From Allocoleopsis franciscana PCC 7113 (GTDB lineage: Bacteria > Cyanobacteriota > Cyanobacteriia > Cyanobacteriales > Coleofasciculaceae), in NCBI RefSeq assembly GCF_000317515.1, contig NC_019761.1, positions 1-50,464 of the forward strand: a stretch of DNA of 50,464 bases. Direction: 5' to 3'. Positions 34,359-43,682 of this stretch are shown in pieces. The notes below the pieces were generated by a model, which worked only from the letters and a program-made list of their open reading frames with translations, made no database searches and had not been told where the DNA came from. The position numbers were made by a program, and so were the translations under genes. How positions within the stretch are numbered: the first letter of the stretch is position 1; each line of letters begins with the position of its first letter.

Positions 34359-34940
34359 ATGTCTATGACCATTGCAGATTTAGAGCAACTACAAGCCGAG
34401 CATCCAGATTGGCAGATGGAGTTAATCGAGGGGAATATATTAGTTATGGGGCCGTCCGATTACGAGTCAGATGAGATTAGCACTCGCCTGAGTACCTTTT
34501 TGAATAACTGGGTGATGCCTCGTAGGTTAGGGCGGGTGACAGGCTCCAGTGCTGGTTTTATTTTGCCCACTACAGAAGGAAAAGACAGCAACAATGGTGA
34601 GGAGCAACCAAGAAATCTCCGCGCTCCAGATGTGTCTTTTGTCCGAGCGGATAAACTGAAGAAAACCAAGCGCGATTTTGTGGAATTGTTGCCAGACTTG
34701 ACGGTTGAAGTGAAGTCCAAGACGGATCGAATTAAGCCGCTGGTGGAAAAGATTGAGCTATTTCTGAAACTCGGTACTCAGGTTGGTATTCTGATTGACC
34801 CTGATAAGTTTACGCTCACTGTCTATCGCCTGAACCAGCCCGCTGTTGTGCTAAAAGATGGAGACACTTTGACTATTCCAGAGTTACTACCTGGGTGGGA
34901 ATTAGCCATATCAGAATTATGGCCTCCTGAGTTTGACTAA
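34359..34940 (+). CDS. Uma2 family endonuclease (DUF820)
   Basis: This 193-residue PD-(D/E)XK-fold protein is of the Uma2 type abundant in cyanobacteria. Motifs: MTIADLEQLQAEHPDWQMELIEGNI, RAPDVSFVRADKL (Asp), LPDLTVEVKSKTDRIKP (ExK) and GTQVGILIDPD. Substrate is unknown; the fold is that of restriction-type nucleases. It lies 18 bases after the TIR gene on the same strand, suggesting co-expression. An in-frame extension KDSNNGEEQPRNL is a small insertion compared with the typical family. Confidence 0.88.
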   Translation: MSMTIADLEQLQAEHPDWQMELIEGNILVMGPSDYESDEISTRLSTFLNNWVMPRRLGRVTGSSAGFILPTTEGKDSNNGEEQPRNLRAPDVSFVRADKLKKTKRDFVELLPDLTVEVKSKTDRIKPLVEKIELFLKLGTQVGILIDPDKFTLTVYRLNQPAVVLKDGDTLTIPELLPGWELAISELWPPEFD

Positions 34941-34971
34941 TGAAGTGGGGATGGTTTATAGTTCCCTCCGG

Positions 34972-35331
34972 TTACCTCAACTGCCGTTGAGAAAGCGCTG
35001 CTGCTTTTCGTTGGTTTGCCTGAGCTGCTTGTTGATTTCCCAGACGAGTATAAGCTAGCGCTCGGTTATGGTAGGCATTGGCATTATAAGGATCTAATTC
35101 GATCGCCTTATCGTAATCTGCGATCGCCTGTTGATAGTTGCCCTGATAGTAGTAGGCTACGCCACGATTGATATAAGCGTTAGCATAAGTCGGATTAAGA
35201 CTAATTGCCCTACTACTATCCGCGATCACTTTGGGGTAATTCTTCTGCTCGTTATAGGCCGCTGCTCGATTGCTGTAAGCTTTAACGAGGAATGTTGTCG
35301 CAGAGGTGGCGATCGCTATTCTTCTCATCAA
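34972..35331 (-). CDS. Small TPR protein overlapping the WD40 gene end
   Basis: The 119 codons contain about three tetratricopeptide repeats (AYSNRAAAYNEQKNYPKVIA, AYINRGVAYYYQGNYQQAIA, AYHNRALAYTRLGNQQAAQA). The 5' 50 bases overlap the 3' end of the caspase-WD40 gene in another frame (ATG in a HIP1-containing stretch). It could be a separately translated, coupled partner, or a former C-terminal extension of the upstream protein after a frameshift. TPRs bind protein partners. Confidence 0.65.
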   Translation of the reverse strand: MMRRIAIATSATTFLVKAYSNRAAAYNEQKNYPKVIADSSRAISLNPTYANAYINRGVAYYYQGNYQQAIADYDKAIELDPYNANAYHNRALAYTRLGNQQAAQANQRKAAALSQRQLR

Positions 35332-38300
35332 GGGTGGCTAGATAGTCACGCGCTCGTTCACAACCCCGTTGCAGCAGTTCATCTAATCCTCCTAGCTGCC
35401 ACAACTTAACTTTGCCATCCTCGCCAACAACAGCCAACTTGCTGCCATCGGCACTAAAACCTACATTTTTAATCTCGCCTTTATACCCTTGGAATTTCAT
35501 CAACTGCCTACCCTGCAAATCCCACAATGTAACGGTACCGTTATGAAATGAAGTGGTGGCAAATAAACTGCCATCAGCATTAAAATTAATACTTTTTGAA
35601 TTGTAAGTTTCTTTTCTTTTGGTGTTCAATGTAGTCGCTAGTCCTGAACTATCCAACCAAACAACCCGGCCTTCATTTGCGCTAGAAATTATTCTAAAGC
35701 TGCCATTTTTTTGAAAATTGATGTCATTGATGCTATCGATTATATTACCAAGTTTGATTGAAAATTCATCTGATTGTTGACCGCTTAATTTCCATACTTT
35801 TACTACTGTATCAGCTTGAGATTTTTCGGTAATTTGATCGCTCATGGTAGCAATTTTCTGACCATTCTGTGCCCAACTGATAATCTTCACTGCATTATTT
35901 GGATACGCTTGAAATTTATTTAACTCATTGCCATTTAAATCCCAAAATCGGACAAAACCGTCTTTTCCTCCAGTAACCAGTTGCTGACCATCGGGGCTAA
36001 AATTGATACTTTCAATTTTGACTTTTTCAATTTCTACTAGAGAGAATTGATGTTCAGTTTCGGGTTGTAGCTGTTCGACATCCCATAAGTGTACAACGCC
36101 ATCATCTTCTTGAGTAACGAAGTGCTTACCGTCCGCGCTAAAGATCATATTTTCAACCGCACCTTGAGGCAAATTGAATTCACCTAATACAGAAAGATCT
36201 GATGAGGACAACGGATTGCTGCTATACAGACGAACAACATGACCTGTGGTAATTAGTAGCTTGCCATTTGAGCTAAAGCTCGATTGGTCGGCTTCATTCA
36301 AGTATGGATCTTCAATTGCTTTTTCCCAATTGTTATTCTCCAAATTCCATCTCCACCATTCACTGCTAACCGCATCGTGTCCACCTGTGATTATTAGTTG
36401 CTTGCCATCAAGGCTAAAATCAATCCTATCGATCTGATCAAATTCTGGTGATATATAGCTCACTTTCCCAGATGATAAGTTAAGTAATTCAACATGCGTT
36501 TGCGATTCATTCATCTGCTTCAATGTAGCCATCAATAAATGACCATCAGCGTTGAAACTTATACTAATATTATTCTCTGGCAATGGCTCTACCCTATTTT
36601 GTTCTAAATCCCACAAATAGCTAATGTTATCACTACCATCCTCTTTCTTAGCAGCTTTAATAGCCAACTGCTTGCCATCAGGGCTAAAACTGATATTCTT
36701 AAACGAGCCTTCAAGCTGTGCTAATTCATTGACAATCTGCTTACTTTCCAGATTCCATAAGCGAACAGTTCGATCTTTTCCAAAGATAGACAGCATTCTA
36801 CCATCAGGGCTAAACTTGGCTCCCTCAACTAAATTTCCTGATAATGGGCTACACGTCTTAGTCTCTGAATCCCATACACAAGCCGTTTCGTCACCTTTTT
36901 TTATAGCTACAAACAGTTGATTATCCTGCCCCAAAAACACATCTAGTACCTTGCCTTTAGGTAACTGCCAATAGTTGCGTTCTTTGACAGAATAAACTGC
37001 ATGTTGTAAAGTTTCTAGAACTTGATTTTGCAGCAGCTTATTTGGTTGTAATGGACCCCACAGTAGCCAGTGTTTTCTCGATTTACCGGCTTGCAAACTA
37101 TTAATCAGAGCATTTAATGTCAATTGGTTTGTACGTAATCGGGTTTCTGAAGATTCTCTAGCAGTACTTATTTGACCTATTAATGAGTTTCTCAGTTCCC
37201 TTAAAGCCCAAATAGTTAACCCACTCGATAACAGAATTACGCCTATTGCAATCCCCCAACGCAAATTAGTATTTCTACGTCTTTGCCAAACGCTTCGTTG
37301 CACAAACTCAGTTTCTACTTGGTTAAACCAATAGTCATAAGATTTGAGTCTCTTTTTTAATACATCGAGGTAAGGATTTCCATTCCAAAGAAACTGTCCC
37401 TTTCTCTCTCGCCGATGTTCTTGGGCATTTTTCTGGCTTTGGTGGTTCAACCAGTCTTCAACGGAGTCCAGCTTCTTGTCCACCAAACTCAGAACAGGTT
37501 CAGTCTTTCCTAACAAACTTGATGACTGTTCTTTAGTTTTCCACTCAAGGGCGGCTGGCGTGAGTCGCCGTTGCAGGGGTAAATCTTCCTGCTCCTCCTG
37601 CTGCCATTTCTGTAATTTATCCCAGCTTCTAACTAAGAAATCATGAGCTGGCTCGACATAAGGTTCTCCCGTTTCCTGCCCACTGACAATCAAGCGAGCA
37701 TGATTGAGCCGTTCTAGAACTAGCTCAACTCGTTGATTTTCTTCCTCATCCAGTTTGTTCGGGTCTTGCTTATCTGCATACACCAATTCCGACAGAGGCA
37801 CCCGACGCCGTGCTGACTCCCCACCTTCAGTTGTCACCATCCGCAGCATCACCCGCTGCATCGTAGCTCTGTGAGCATCATTGGGTAAGCCGTCATATTC
37901 TTGATTCGCTCTCCGTGTCAGTGAACCTGCAACACCTCCCTCTTTGTCAAAGTCAGCATCAAGTATTAGGGCGCGATCGCTCGTTTCCTGAAGTCTCCAC
38001 TTCTCGGCGAGTTTGAGGTAGAGTTCGCTAAGAGTGAAAGATAGTAAGGGTAAAGCTCCGGGCATCTGCCCAACTTCATCAATCAGCTTATCGACTAAAT
38101 TAGATGGCTCGAAGTACAGTGCCATCTCTGTTGCTGGACGCTCAATCGCTTGCCGCAACTCATCCGAACGCATAGCGCGGACTGGGAAGCGTGCCTGTGT
38201 CCAATGGGACTTGAGCGCCTCAGAACTGAGGAAGCGCGGTTCAAAATCAGAACGCAAAGTCACGATAATGCACAATTGTGGCAGAGTAGCAGCCAGAGTT

Positions 38301-39997
38301 TCCTCTAACAGTTTTAAGAATTGCTGTGACTCATTCGGTTTACTATTCTGCTTATCTTCCTGAGTATTGCGACTGAGAGTGATTAACTCCTCAAACTGGT
38401 CAATCATTAGTAACAGCCTGACACCGACATGCTGTTGGCTCCATGCCGCTATAATCTCAATAAACTGTTTTGAGTCTGTCTGTAAGCGCTCACTGAGTGG
38501 ATTGATGCAATCCAAAAACGCTTGCTTTAATCGCTCCCGCTCATCATCAGTTCGACATAAATTGTTCAATTCCTCGAACTGCTCAACGACTAGCAACAGC
38601 CTCTTGTCTGGAGTTCTAGAATTCCAGGTGTCAGCAATTTGATTAAATTTGTTTTCTTCTTGTTCTAAGCGTATTCTTTTATCGGTTCTTGCTTCAGCCC
38701 CATCGAACGTATCATAAATTTCTTGGTCTAATCGCTTGAGTTTCTCTTGCAGAATCTCACTGATAAAATCCAGATTTTCTAGCAGGTTGATGACAGGGAC
38801 GCTAGTAATGGGGAGAATTGTTCTCGCTAATGCCGAGAAGGGAGATTCTCCAGGGCGCATCGGTTTTAAGATGCACCACTCTTGGGAATATTTTTGCCGT
38901 AAACAAGGAATCAACCCAGCTTTAACTAAGCTAGATTTACCAGAACCGGAAGTTCCTAAAACGACAGTTAATTGACTATAATTTTCGTCAACATGAGCAA
39001 TCCGTCGATACAATTCTTCTATCAGTTCCTGTCTGCCAAAAAAGAATTGTGAATGCTCTTCCTCAAAAGCGCTTAACCCTCGATAGGGATTGTTGTTTTC
39101 ATTTAATTTCGGTGCAGGTTTTAATTTTAGATCGGCACCAGGAACGAGAAAGATAAACTCGCCGCGATCATGCTTTGATAACGTCCATAGTCCCGGCGTT
39201 TGGCGTTCCTGAGAACTAAGTTCTACATGATCGCGCAGGTAGAGATAAAGTTCTGCTGCCGTAATCACCCCATCTCCTGGCGGCTGACCTTTTTTGCCAG
39301 CCGGAATCACATCTCCCTCACCCCGCAACGCTTTAAATAGCCCCTCGGCAAAGGGTGAGTGATTAGCACCGCCTCGGTTATCGCAGAGAACGTCCAGGGC
39401 TTCTTGGTTATGTGCCGCCGACGTAATCGCTTGCCATGCAGGAGATTTGATAAAGCGATCGTAATGTTCTTTATGAACGACTCGCGGAATCACTGTCGCT
39501 AATCGGGTACTTGACCAACGAAATGTTCCGGCAAAACAACAATCAAGAATTACCAGTAAGTGACGACAGGAAAGTGCGGTCAAACATTCATGTAACTTCT
39601 GCATCAGTAGCAGATTTTCAGACTTTTCTACATCCGCATCCTGAGGCACAAGACACCCTGCTGGCCCCTTATCGCTATCGCGTGCTATTCCATGTCCAGC
39701 AAAGTAGAAGAGTAAGCGGTCATCTTTTGTCGGCTTAATTTCTTTGGGCAGTCTTTCCTCAAGCAGGATTAATAAATTCTGGAGCGTTGGTTTAAACTCA
39801 GTTTCATCGGTGATGAGAACCACCTCATCATATTGATGCTCTTTCTCTAATATCTCTGCTAGCACCTCAGCATCACGTCTAGCTGTCTTGAGTTTTGGAA
39901 TTCTGTTTTGGTATTCATTGATGCCAATGACTATTGCCAAACTACGCTTAAAGGTTGCTACTTTCTGTGCTTTGATTAGCGTGTTTGTTAATACCAT
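35282..39997 (-). CDS. Caspase-like peptidase fused to nSTAND NTPase and WD40 repeats
   Basis: This 1571-residue protein has, in order: a peptidase C14 (orthocaspase) domain at ~15-270 with His in LLFYFAGHGIA and Cys in LVILDCCFAGTF; an nSTAND1-type NTPase at ~300-770 (NPYRGLSAFEEEHSQFFFGR, Walker A LGTSGSGKSSLVKAGLIP); a transmembrane segment at ~945-965 (WGIAIGVILLSSGLTIW); and a C-terminal WD40 propeller region (~1030-1545; FSPDGKQL, VRLWNLESK). Two Walker-B-like motifs occur in tandem (RLLLVVEQFEELNN and RLLLMIDQFEELIT). It resembles predicted NTP-dependent conflict proteins of multicellular bacteria: WD40 senses, NTPase switches, caspase cleaves. Triggers and targets are unknown. Confidence 0.9.
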   Translation of the reverse strand: MVLTNTLIKAQKVATFKRSLAIVIGINEYQNRIPKLKTARRDAEVLAEILEKEHQYDEVVLITDETEFKPTLQNLLILLEERLPKEIKPTKDDRLLFYFAGHGIARDSDKGPAGCLVPQDADVEKSENLLLMQKLHECLTALSCRHLLVILDCCFAGTFRWSSTRLATVIPRVVHKEHYDRFIKSPAWQAITSAAHNQEALDVLCDNRGGANHSPFAEGLFKALRGEGDVIPAGKKGQPPGDGVITAAELYLYLRDHVELSSQERQTPGLWTLSKHDRGEFIFLVPGADLKLKPAPKLNENNNPYRGLSAFEEEHSQFFFGRQELIEELYRRIAHVDENYSQLTVVLGTSGSGKSSLVKAGLIPCLRQKYSQEWCILKPMRPGESPFSALARTILPITSVPVINLLENLDFISEILQEKLKRLDQEIYDTFDGAEARTDKRIRLEQEENKFNQIADTWNSRTPDKRLLLVVEQFEELNNLCRTDDERERLKQAFLDCINPLSERLQTDSKQFIEIIAAWSQQHVGVRLLLMIDQFEELITLSRNTQEDKQNSKPNESQQFLKLLEETLAATLPQLCIIVTLRSDFEPRFLSSEALKSHWTQARFPVRAMRSDELRQAIERPATEMALYFEPSNLVDKLIDEVGQMPGALPLLSFTLSELYLKLAEKWRLQETSDRALILDADFDKEGGVAGSLTRRANQEYDGLPNDAHRATMQRVMLRMVTTEGGESARRRVPLSELVYADKQDPNKLDEEENQRVELVLERLNHARLIVSGQETGEPYVEPAHDFLVRSWDKLQKWQQEEQEDLPLQRRLTPAALEWKTKEQSSSLLGKTEPVLSLVDKKLDSVEDWLNHQSQKNAQEHRRERKGQFLWNGNPYLDVLKKRLKSYDYWFNQVETEFVQRSVWQRRRNTNLRWGIAIGVILLSSGLTIWALRELRNSLIGQISTARESSETRLRTNQLTLNALINSLQAGKSRKHWLLWGPLQPNKLLQNQVLETLQHAVYSVKERNYWQLPKGKVLDVFLGQDNQLFVAIKKGDETACVWDSETKTCSPLSGNLVEGAKFSPDGRMLSIFGKDRTVRLWNLESKQIVNELAQLEGSFKNISFSPDGKQLAIKAAKKEDGSDNISYLWDLEQNRVEPLPENNISISFNADGHLLMATLKQMNESQTHVELLNLSSGKVSYISPEFDQIDRIDFSLDGKQLIITGGHDAVSSEWWRWNLENNNWEKAIEDPYLNEADQSSFSSNGKLLITTGHVVRLYSSNPLSSSDLSVLGEFNLPQGAVENMIFSADGKHFVTQEDDGVVHLWDVEQLQPETEHQFSLVEIEKVKIESINFSPDGQQLVTGGKDGFVRFWDLNGNELNKFQAYPNNAVKIISWAQNGQKIATMSDQITEKSQADTVVKVWKLSGQQSDEFSIKLGNIIDSINDINFQKNGSFRIISSANEGRVVWLDSSGLATTLNTKRKETYNSKSINFNADGSLFATTSFHNGTVTLWDLQGRQLMKFQGYKGEIKNVGFSADGSKLAVVGEDGKVKLWQLGGLDELLQRGCERARDYLATLDEKNSDRHLCDNIPR

Positions 39998-40122
39998 AAT
40001 TATGCACCCATTTTGTTGTATGAATACTCTTCGTAAGTCCCGTTAACTGAAAAGAGCGAAGCCTTGCAGAATCTAGGCTCTTAGTTTTGCCACAGATTTC
40101 CTACTAAAGGCTTCATCGCTGA

Positions 40123-42255
40123 TTAAGTCGCTATCACTTTAATGCTTACTTGTTTTACCGTCCATCCTCGGCTTGGGTCAGCAATTACTTCTGCTTTTTT
40201 AGTTGTAGAAGGTTGGTCATCAGCACCCACAGCAGCTAAGAGTTCTTCTAGTGGGTTTCTGGGGGCTTTGAGTCCTCTTGTGCCACTGGGGGGAATGGGT
40301 TGGTCGAGGGATGGTAATGTCAGCCAGCGAAAGTCAGCTTGCCCAACGGTAGCAAACACTTTAAAGATTTCTGTCCCTTCTTGATATCCTTCGGGAAGAC
40401 TCATTTTTAGTGCTATCGGGTCTTTATCTTCATGACCGGGATCGATGGGAACAAAAGATGCTCCGTCCGTTAATATGTCAACTTGAGAAATTGACCAATC
40501 GTAACTTAAATCTAGTACAACAACATTGAGAACTTGGGAAGATTCATTGCGGATACGCAAGAAGATGGTTTCTCCAGCTTGTACAGTGGGATTACTAGGG
40601 TCATCAAAAGGCTGAGGTGATGGTCGTCTTCCTGGTCGATAGTTGGCTTGCTTGCCTATTAACTCAACCACAAGCTTTTTTGTTAGAGGTGTACCAAAAT
40701 TGTCCAGCTCTTCTGTAGCTTTATACTTCGTGAGATGTACCAGACGTTTCACTACTTGGGTAGCTGTATCACTCTCACCAACCTTTAGCGGTGGTCGTAA
40801 ATTAGGAAAAGGCTTTCCTGTAGGTTCACAAATTTCGTATTCACCTTGTTTGTTGATAGAGACTTGATAGTCGGCGACTGTATCGTCAGCCACTACTTTC
40901 ACCCAACCATTTCCCGCCAAAGCATCGGCAACCACTTGTAAGGCAGCTTTCTGATTTATCTCCTTTGGTGGTAAATCTTCTAGTTTGGTATTCTCTGGCG
41001 TACATTCAACCAAACGCACCCCCCGGATAAGCTCCACGGGGGCTGAAAGCATTACTGCACAACCCCCTTGTTCGATTTCTCCGGTACCCCGTGTCTTAAT
41101 AATTTCCGCCCAAGCGTCTGTTGCGCCGATTTCTGTAACTTCAGCTAGGGCTAATTGCTTGTCTTCTTGGGTAAAATCCCTTACTCCAGATGAATAGATG
41201 GCAAATAGTGAGCCTTCCTCTATACTTTGAGCTAAACCCGCATTGAATTTAACTCGAACCGGATTTTGGGCTGCATCGACCTGCATCACGGTGACAGCAT
41301 AATGAAGAGATGCTTCATTGCTGCCGAAAACTAAACGATTCCCCTCGCCTAGCAGCATGGGTGTTTGTTGTTGAAACTGGCTGTGAACCTTGGCGTTGAT
41401 GCGTTGATAGAGTTCCTTATAAGTCAGCTCTGGACTGCGGTTGGAGAGAGAATCCAAGAGCCAGTAAGTCAACGCTCCGTTACGTTCTTTACCATTAAAG
41501 GCATACTCATAGGCATATTCACTAGGACGACAAGCAGCCAATAAAACGTAGCCTTTTGCTTCAGGCAGCATACCAGCTAAGGCAGTTGCACTACGAGTTT
41601 CTTCTGTGAGGTTCTGCCAGCTTTTCACCAATTCCTCAACCGATGCAACTAAGCTTTCTGTTGGTCGCGGCGTTGTATCGACAGTATTTGCATCTGCACC
41701 TCGAATATCAGAATCTCCTGCTCGTGTTGCGCCTCCCGAATGACAACTATCTAACACAACCGTGACAACTAATCCCTTATCCACCATCCTTTGTAGGAGT
41801 GCTGCTAACTCAATGTCACGGAGATAGCGAGATGTTGGCAAGCCAATATCAGTGGGAACGAGCGCCTCATCAATTCCCTTCACTCCCTTAAGTTGCGGGT
41901 AATTTGTCACAGCACGTCCCCCGTGACCAGAGTAGTGAATATACACCTGATCTTGAGGTTGAGCCTTCTCGGTAATTTCTTTAAACTTCCCTACGATATT
42001 CTCGTAGGTGGGCAACTGCTCTGGTGGCTCAGATGGCTCAGAAGACCCGTCAACATTAGAAGCTGTGAGCTTGTAAATCTGTTCTGACAATAGATTGAAC
42101 TGGCGCTTTAGGAAAGCCTCCACATGGGTAATATCACGCACGCATCCCTTAAGGCTTTTATAAGAAGCACCATCAGGTAATTCATTAGGGAGATAGCAAT
42201 CGATACCTATCAGTAGGGCGTATAAATTAGAAGTTGAATTCGTTGGCTCGGTCAT
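40123..42255 (-). CDS. Orthocaspase with C-terminal DUF4384-like domain
   Basis: This 710-residue caspase-family protease has catalytic His in VYIHYSGHGGRAV and Cys in VTVVLDSCHSGGAT, followed by GYVLLAACRPSEYAYE. Orthocaspases cut after Arg or Lys and are usually Ca2+-dependent. The C-terminal half has beta-rich segments (AGETIFLRIRNESSQVLNVV, SQVDILTDGASFVPIDPG) like DUF4384. It lies 125 bases upstream of the caspase-nSTAND-WD40 gene on the same strand and may work with it. The ATG at 42255 is preceded by GAGGAAAG (minus strand). Confidence 0.88.
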   Translation of the reverse strand: MTEPTNSTSNLYALLIGIDCYLPNELPDGASYKSLKGCVRDITHVEAFLKRQFNLLSEQIYKLTASNVDGSSEPSEPPEQLPTYENIVGKFKEITEKAQPQDQVYIHYSGHGGRAVTNYPQLKGVKGIDEALVPTDIGLPTSRYLRDIELAALLQRMVDKGLVVTVVLDSCHSGGATRAGDSDIRGADANTVDTTPRPTESLVASVEELVKSWQNLTEETRSATALAGMLPEAKGYVLLAACRPSEYAYEYAFNGKERNGALTYWLLDSLSNRSPELTYKELYQRINAKVHSQFQQQTPMLLGEGNRLVFGSNEASLHYAVTVMQVDAAQNPVRVKFNAGLAQSIEEGSLFAIYSSGVRDFTQEDKQLALAEVTEIGATDAWAEIIKTRGTGEIEQGGCAVMLSAPVELIRGVRLVECTPENTKLEDLPPKEINQKAALQVVADALAGNGWVKVVADDTVADYQVSINKQGEYEICEPTGKPFPNLRPPLKVGESDTATQVVKRLVHLTKYKATEELDNFGTPLTKKLVVELIGKQANYRPGRRPSPQPFDDPSNPTVQAGETIFLRIRNESSQVLNVVVLDLSYDWSISQVDILTDGASFVPIDPGHEDKDPIALKMSLPEGYQEGTEIFKVFATVGQADFRWLTLPSLDQPIPPSGTRGLKAPRNPLEELLAAVGADDQPSTTKKAEVIADPSRGWTVKQVSIKVIAT

Positions 42256-42983
42256 CTTCTTTCCTCAAGCTAAGTTAACCGTTCTACTTCAACTTTTTGG
42301 ATGTATCACAAAAAATTAAGACTTATGTATCAACAAACTGAACGATAGATTTTTTATAAATTAAGGAATTATTAGTATTTAACTATTGTTTGATACAGGA
42401 TTTTGGTATTCAACAATACTTTTTTCTTTCCCCTACATAGTTGCTTTAAAAAACTTTTCTAAGAATAACACCTTGATAGTTGAAATTATGTTCAATTTGT
42501 GTTCGACTTATGTATAAGTTATTTACAAATTGCAATCATTAAGAGCTAGAATATCGAATAGAGGAGATTGTTTTCCCCCTGTTGATGAGAAGACTAAACG
42601 CTGACAAGCGGCTGTAATCAATTAAGCTATTGTACATAAATATATTCCTTTCGGGGGATGCATGAGTACCGCTAAATTCTCTGTTCCCAGTTTTTCTTCT
42701 TCCCCCCGCTGACATAGAAAGTTTGTCAGCCAATTGTGTGAGAAACTGACACAATTGAACAAAGAGATTTGGATAGAATTGAGCCAATGCAACCTAAAGG
42801 GTTGCAGATTAAAGATAAAAGAAGACTTTAACGATAAAGTTACGGCTCACTTCGATGATGAGTTAAACTCAGCCACCCCGTCACTGAAGCAGCATAGTTT
42901 AACGATTCGCGTGTTTTCTGTAACTATCAAGCGCTCATGCGTTAATGGAGCGGCTGGAGAAAGAGCTAGCGCAGCAGTGTCGC
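42256..42983. promoter_or_regulatory. AT-rich regulatory region upstream of caspase gene
   Basis: This 728-bp stretch has no convincing gene. TGTATCA occurs at 42302-42308 and 42326-42332 (24 bases apart), with the inverted TGATACA at 42391-42397, a possible operator set for the caspase promoter. A 9-bp stem hairpin CAATTGTGT / ACACAATTG lies at 42731-42757. Short open frames on both strands (for example 42734-42997) have no recognisable features. Confidence 0.4.
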
Positions 42984-43547
42984 TCATTTTTGACTAGGCG
43001 ATCGCACAGACCAACAAACCTGTCGTCCTGTCTTGACAGGACACTTAGTAAAAGTAAAGCCCCAACGGAAAATTTCACCCTCCTTGACCAAGCTCTCCGG
43101 TGTGATGCCGATTAACTCAGCTAGATCGGAGGTGGAAAGAAGCCATCCCTGCTCTGAACAGCGCTCTAAAAGCTCAAATCGTTCCCGCAAGACCGTGATA
43201 GTTTTGCCGATATCAAAGACTTCATCCAGCCCCTGATAGGACAGTTCAGCGGACTGTCTTGTCAGTTGTCCGGTGAGTTGTCCTGTCTGTCGAGTTGCTG
43301 AGAGCGCGGGCGTTTTGGGTTGTACTTCCCGAATGAAATCATCAATGTTGCGTGACGTGTCTTCATTGAGAAAATTATTTAGCTCATCCAGCAGTTCCAG
43401 TTGGGAATCCAAGATGAATGCTTTGTTACCCTGCTTGGTGGGAACGATACCGAGCTTGTCCATCTGAGTGTAGATAGCGCTCCTGGCTTTACCATAGCGA
43501 TCGGGTAAATGGGCAACTGGGAAATCCACAATTTCAGCTTTAGCCAT
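42984..43547 (-). CDS. Plasmid DNA-binding protein, HTH-type, unknown family
   Basis: The ATG at 43547 gives MAKAEIVDFPVAHLPDRYGK then ARSAIYTQMDKLGIVPTKQG, an N-terminal region that looks like a MerR/HTH-type DNA reader followed by a hinge. A Gln/Thr/Leu-rich linker (TGQLTGQLTRQSAELS) comes from a short DNA repeat. The C-terminal half has a second HTH-like part (WLLSTSDLAELIGITPESLV) and ends with KCPVKTGRQVCWS. Palindromes ACAGGAC-AC-GTCCTGT just upstream of the start and GTCCTGTC-TT-GACAGGAC near the stop suggest autoregulation. An in-frame start five codons upstream is also possible. Confidence 0.7.
   Translation of the reverse strand: MAKAEIVDFPVAHLPDRYGKARSAIYTQMDKLGIVPTKQGNKAFILDSQLELLDELNNFLNEDTSRNIDDFIREVQPKTPALSATRQTGQLTGQLTRQSAELSYQGLDEVFDIGKTITVLRERFELLERCSEQGWLLSTSDLAELIGITPESLVKEGEIFRWGFTFTKCPVKTGRQVCWSVRSPSQK
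43025..43042. repeat. GTCCTGTC palindrome inside the 3' end of the HTH gene
   Basis: GTCCTGTC-TT-GACAGGAC is a perfect 8-bp inverted repeat with a 2-base spacer. It is the same motif as the palindrome at 43561-43576 and lies in the codons for KCPVKTGR. Confidence 0.6.
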
Positions 43548-43560
43548 TTGAGGAAGCCTC

Positions 43561-43576
43561 ACAGGACACGTCCTGT
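43561..43576. promoter_or_regulatory. ACAGGAC palindrome, candidate operator
   Basis: ACAGGAC-AC-GTCCTGT is a perfect 7-bp inverted repeat with a 2-base spacer, lying 14 bases upstream of the start at 43547, across the probable promoter or leader. Confidence 0.55.
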
Positions 43577-43682
43577 ATGTACTGTACTCTGATAGTGCTT
43601 GATTTGATAGAGAAAGATTTATGGCAACCCATCATTGCTTCAGCTCACAGAGGGCGTCCATAATCAGGCGATCGCTTTCTGG

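Noticed and set aside
42539-42997. Short ORFs on both strands (82 and 87 codons)
   Set aside because: No family pattern, no RBS, and they overlap a hairpin in an AT-rich regulatory region.
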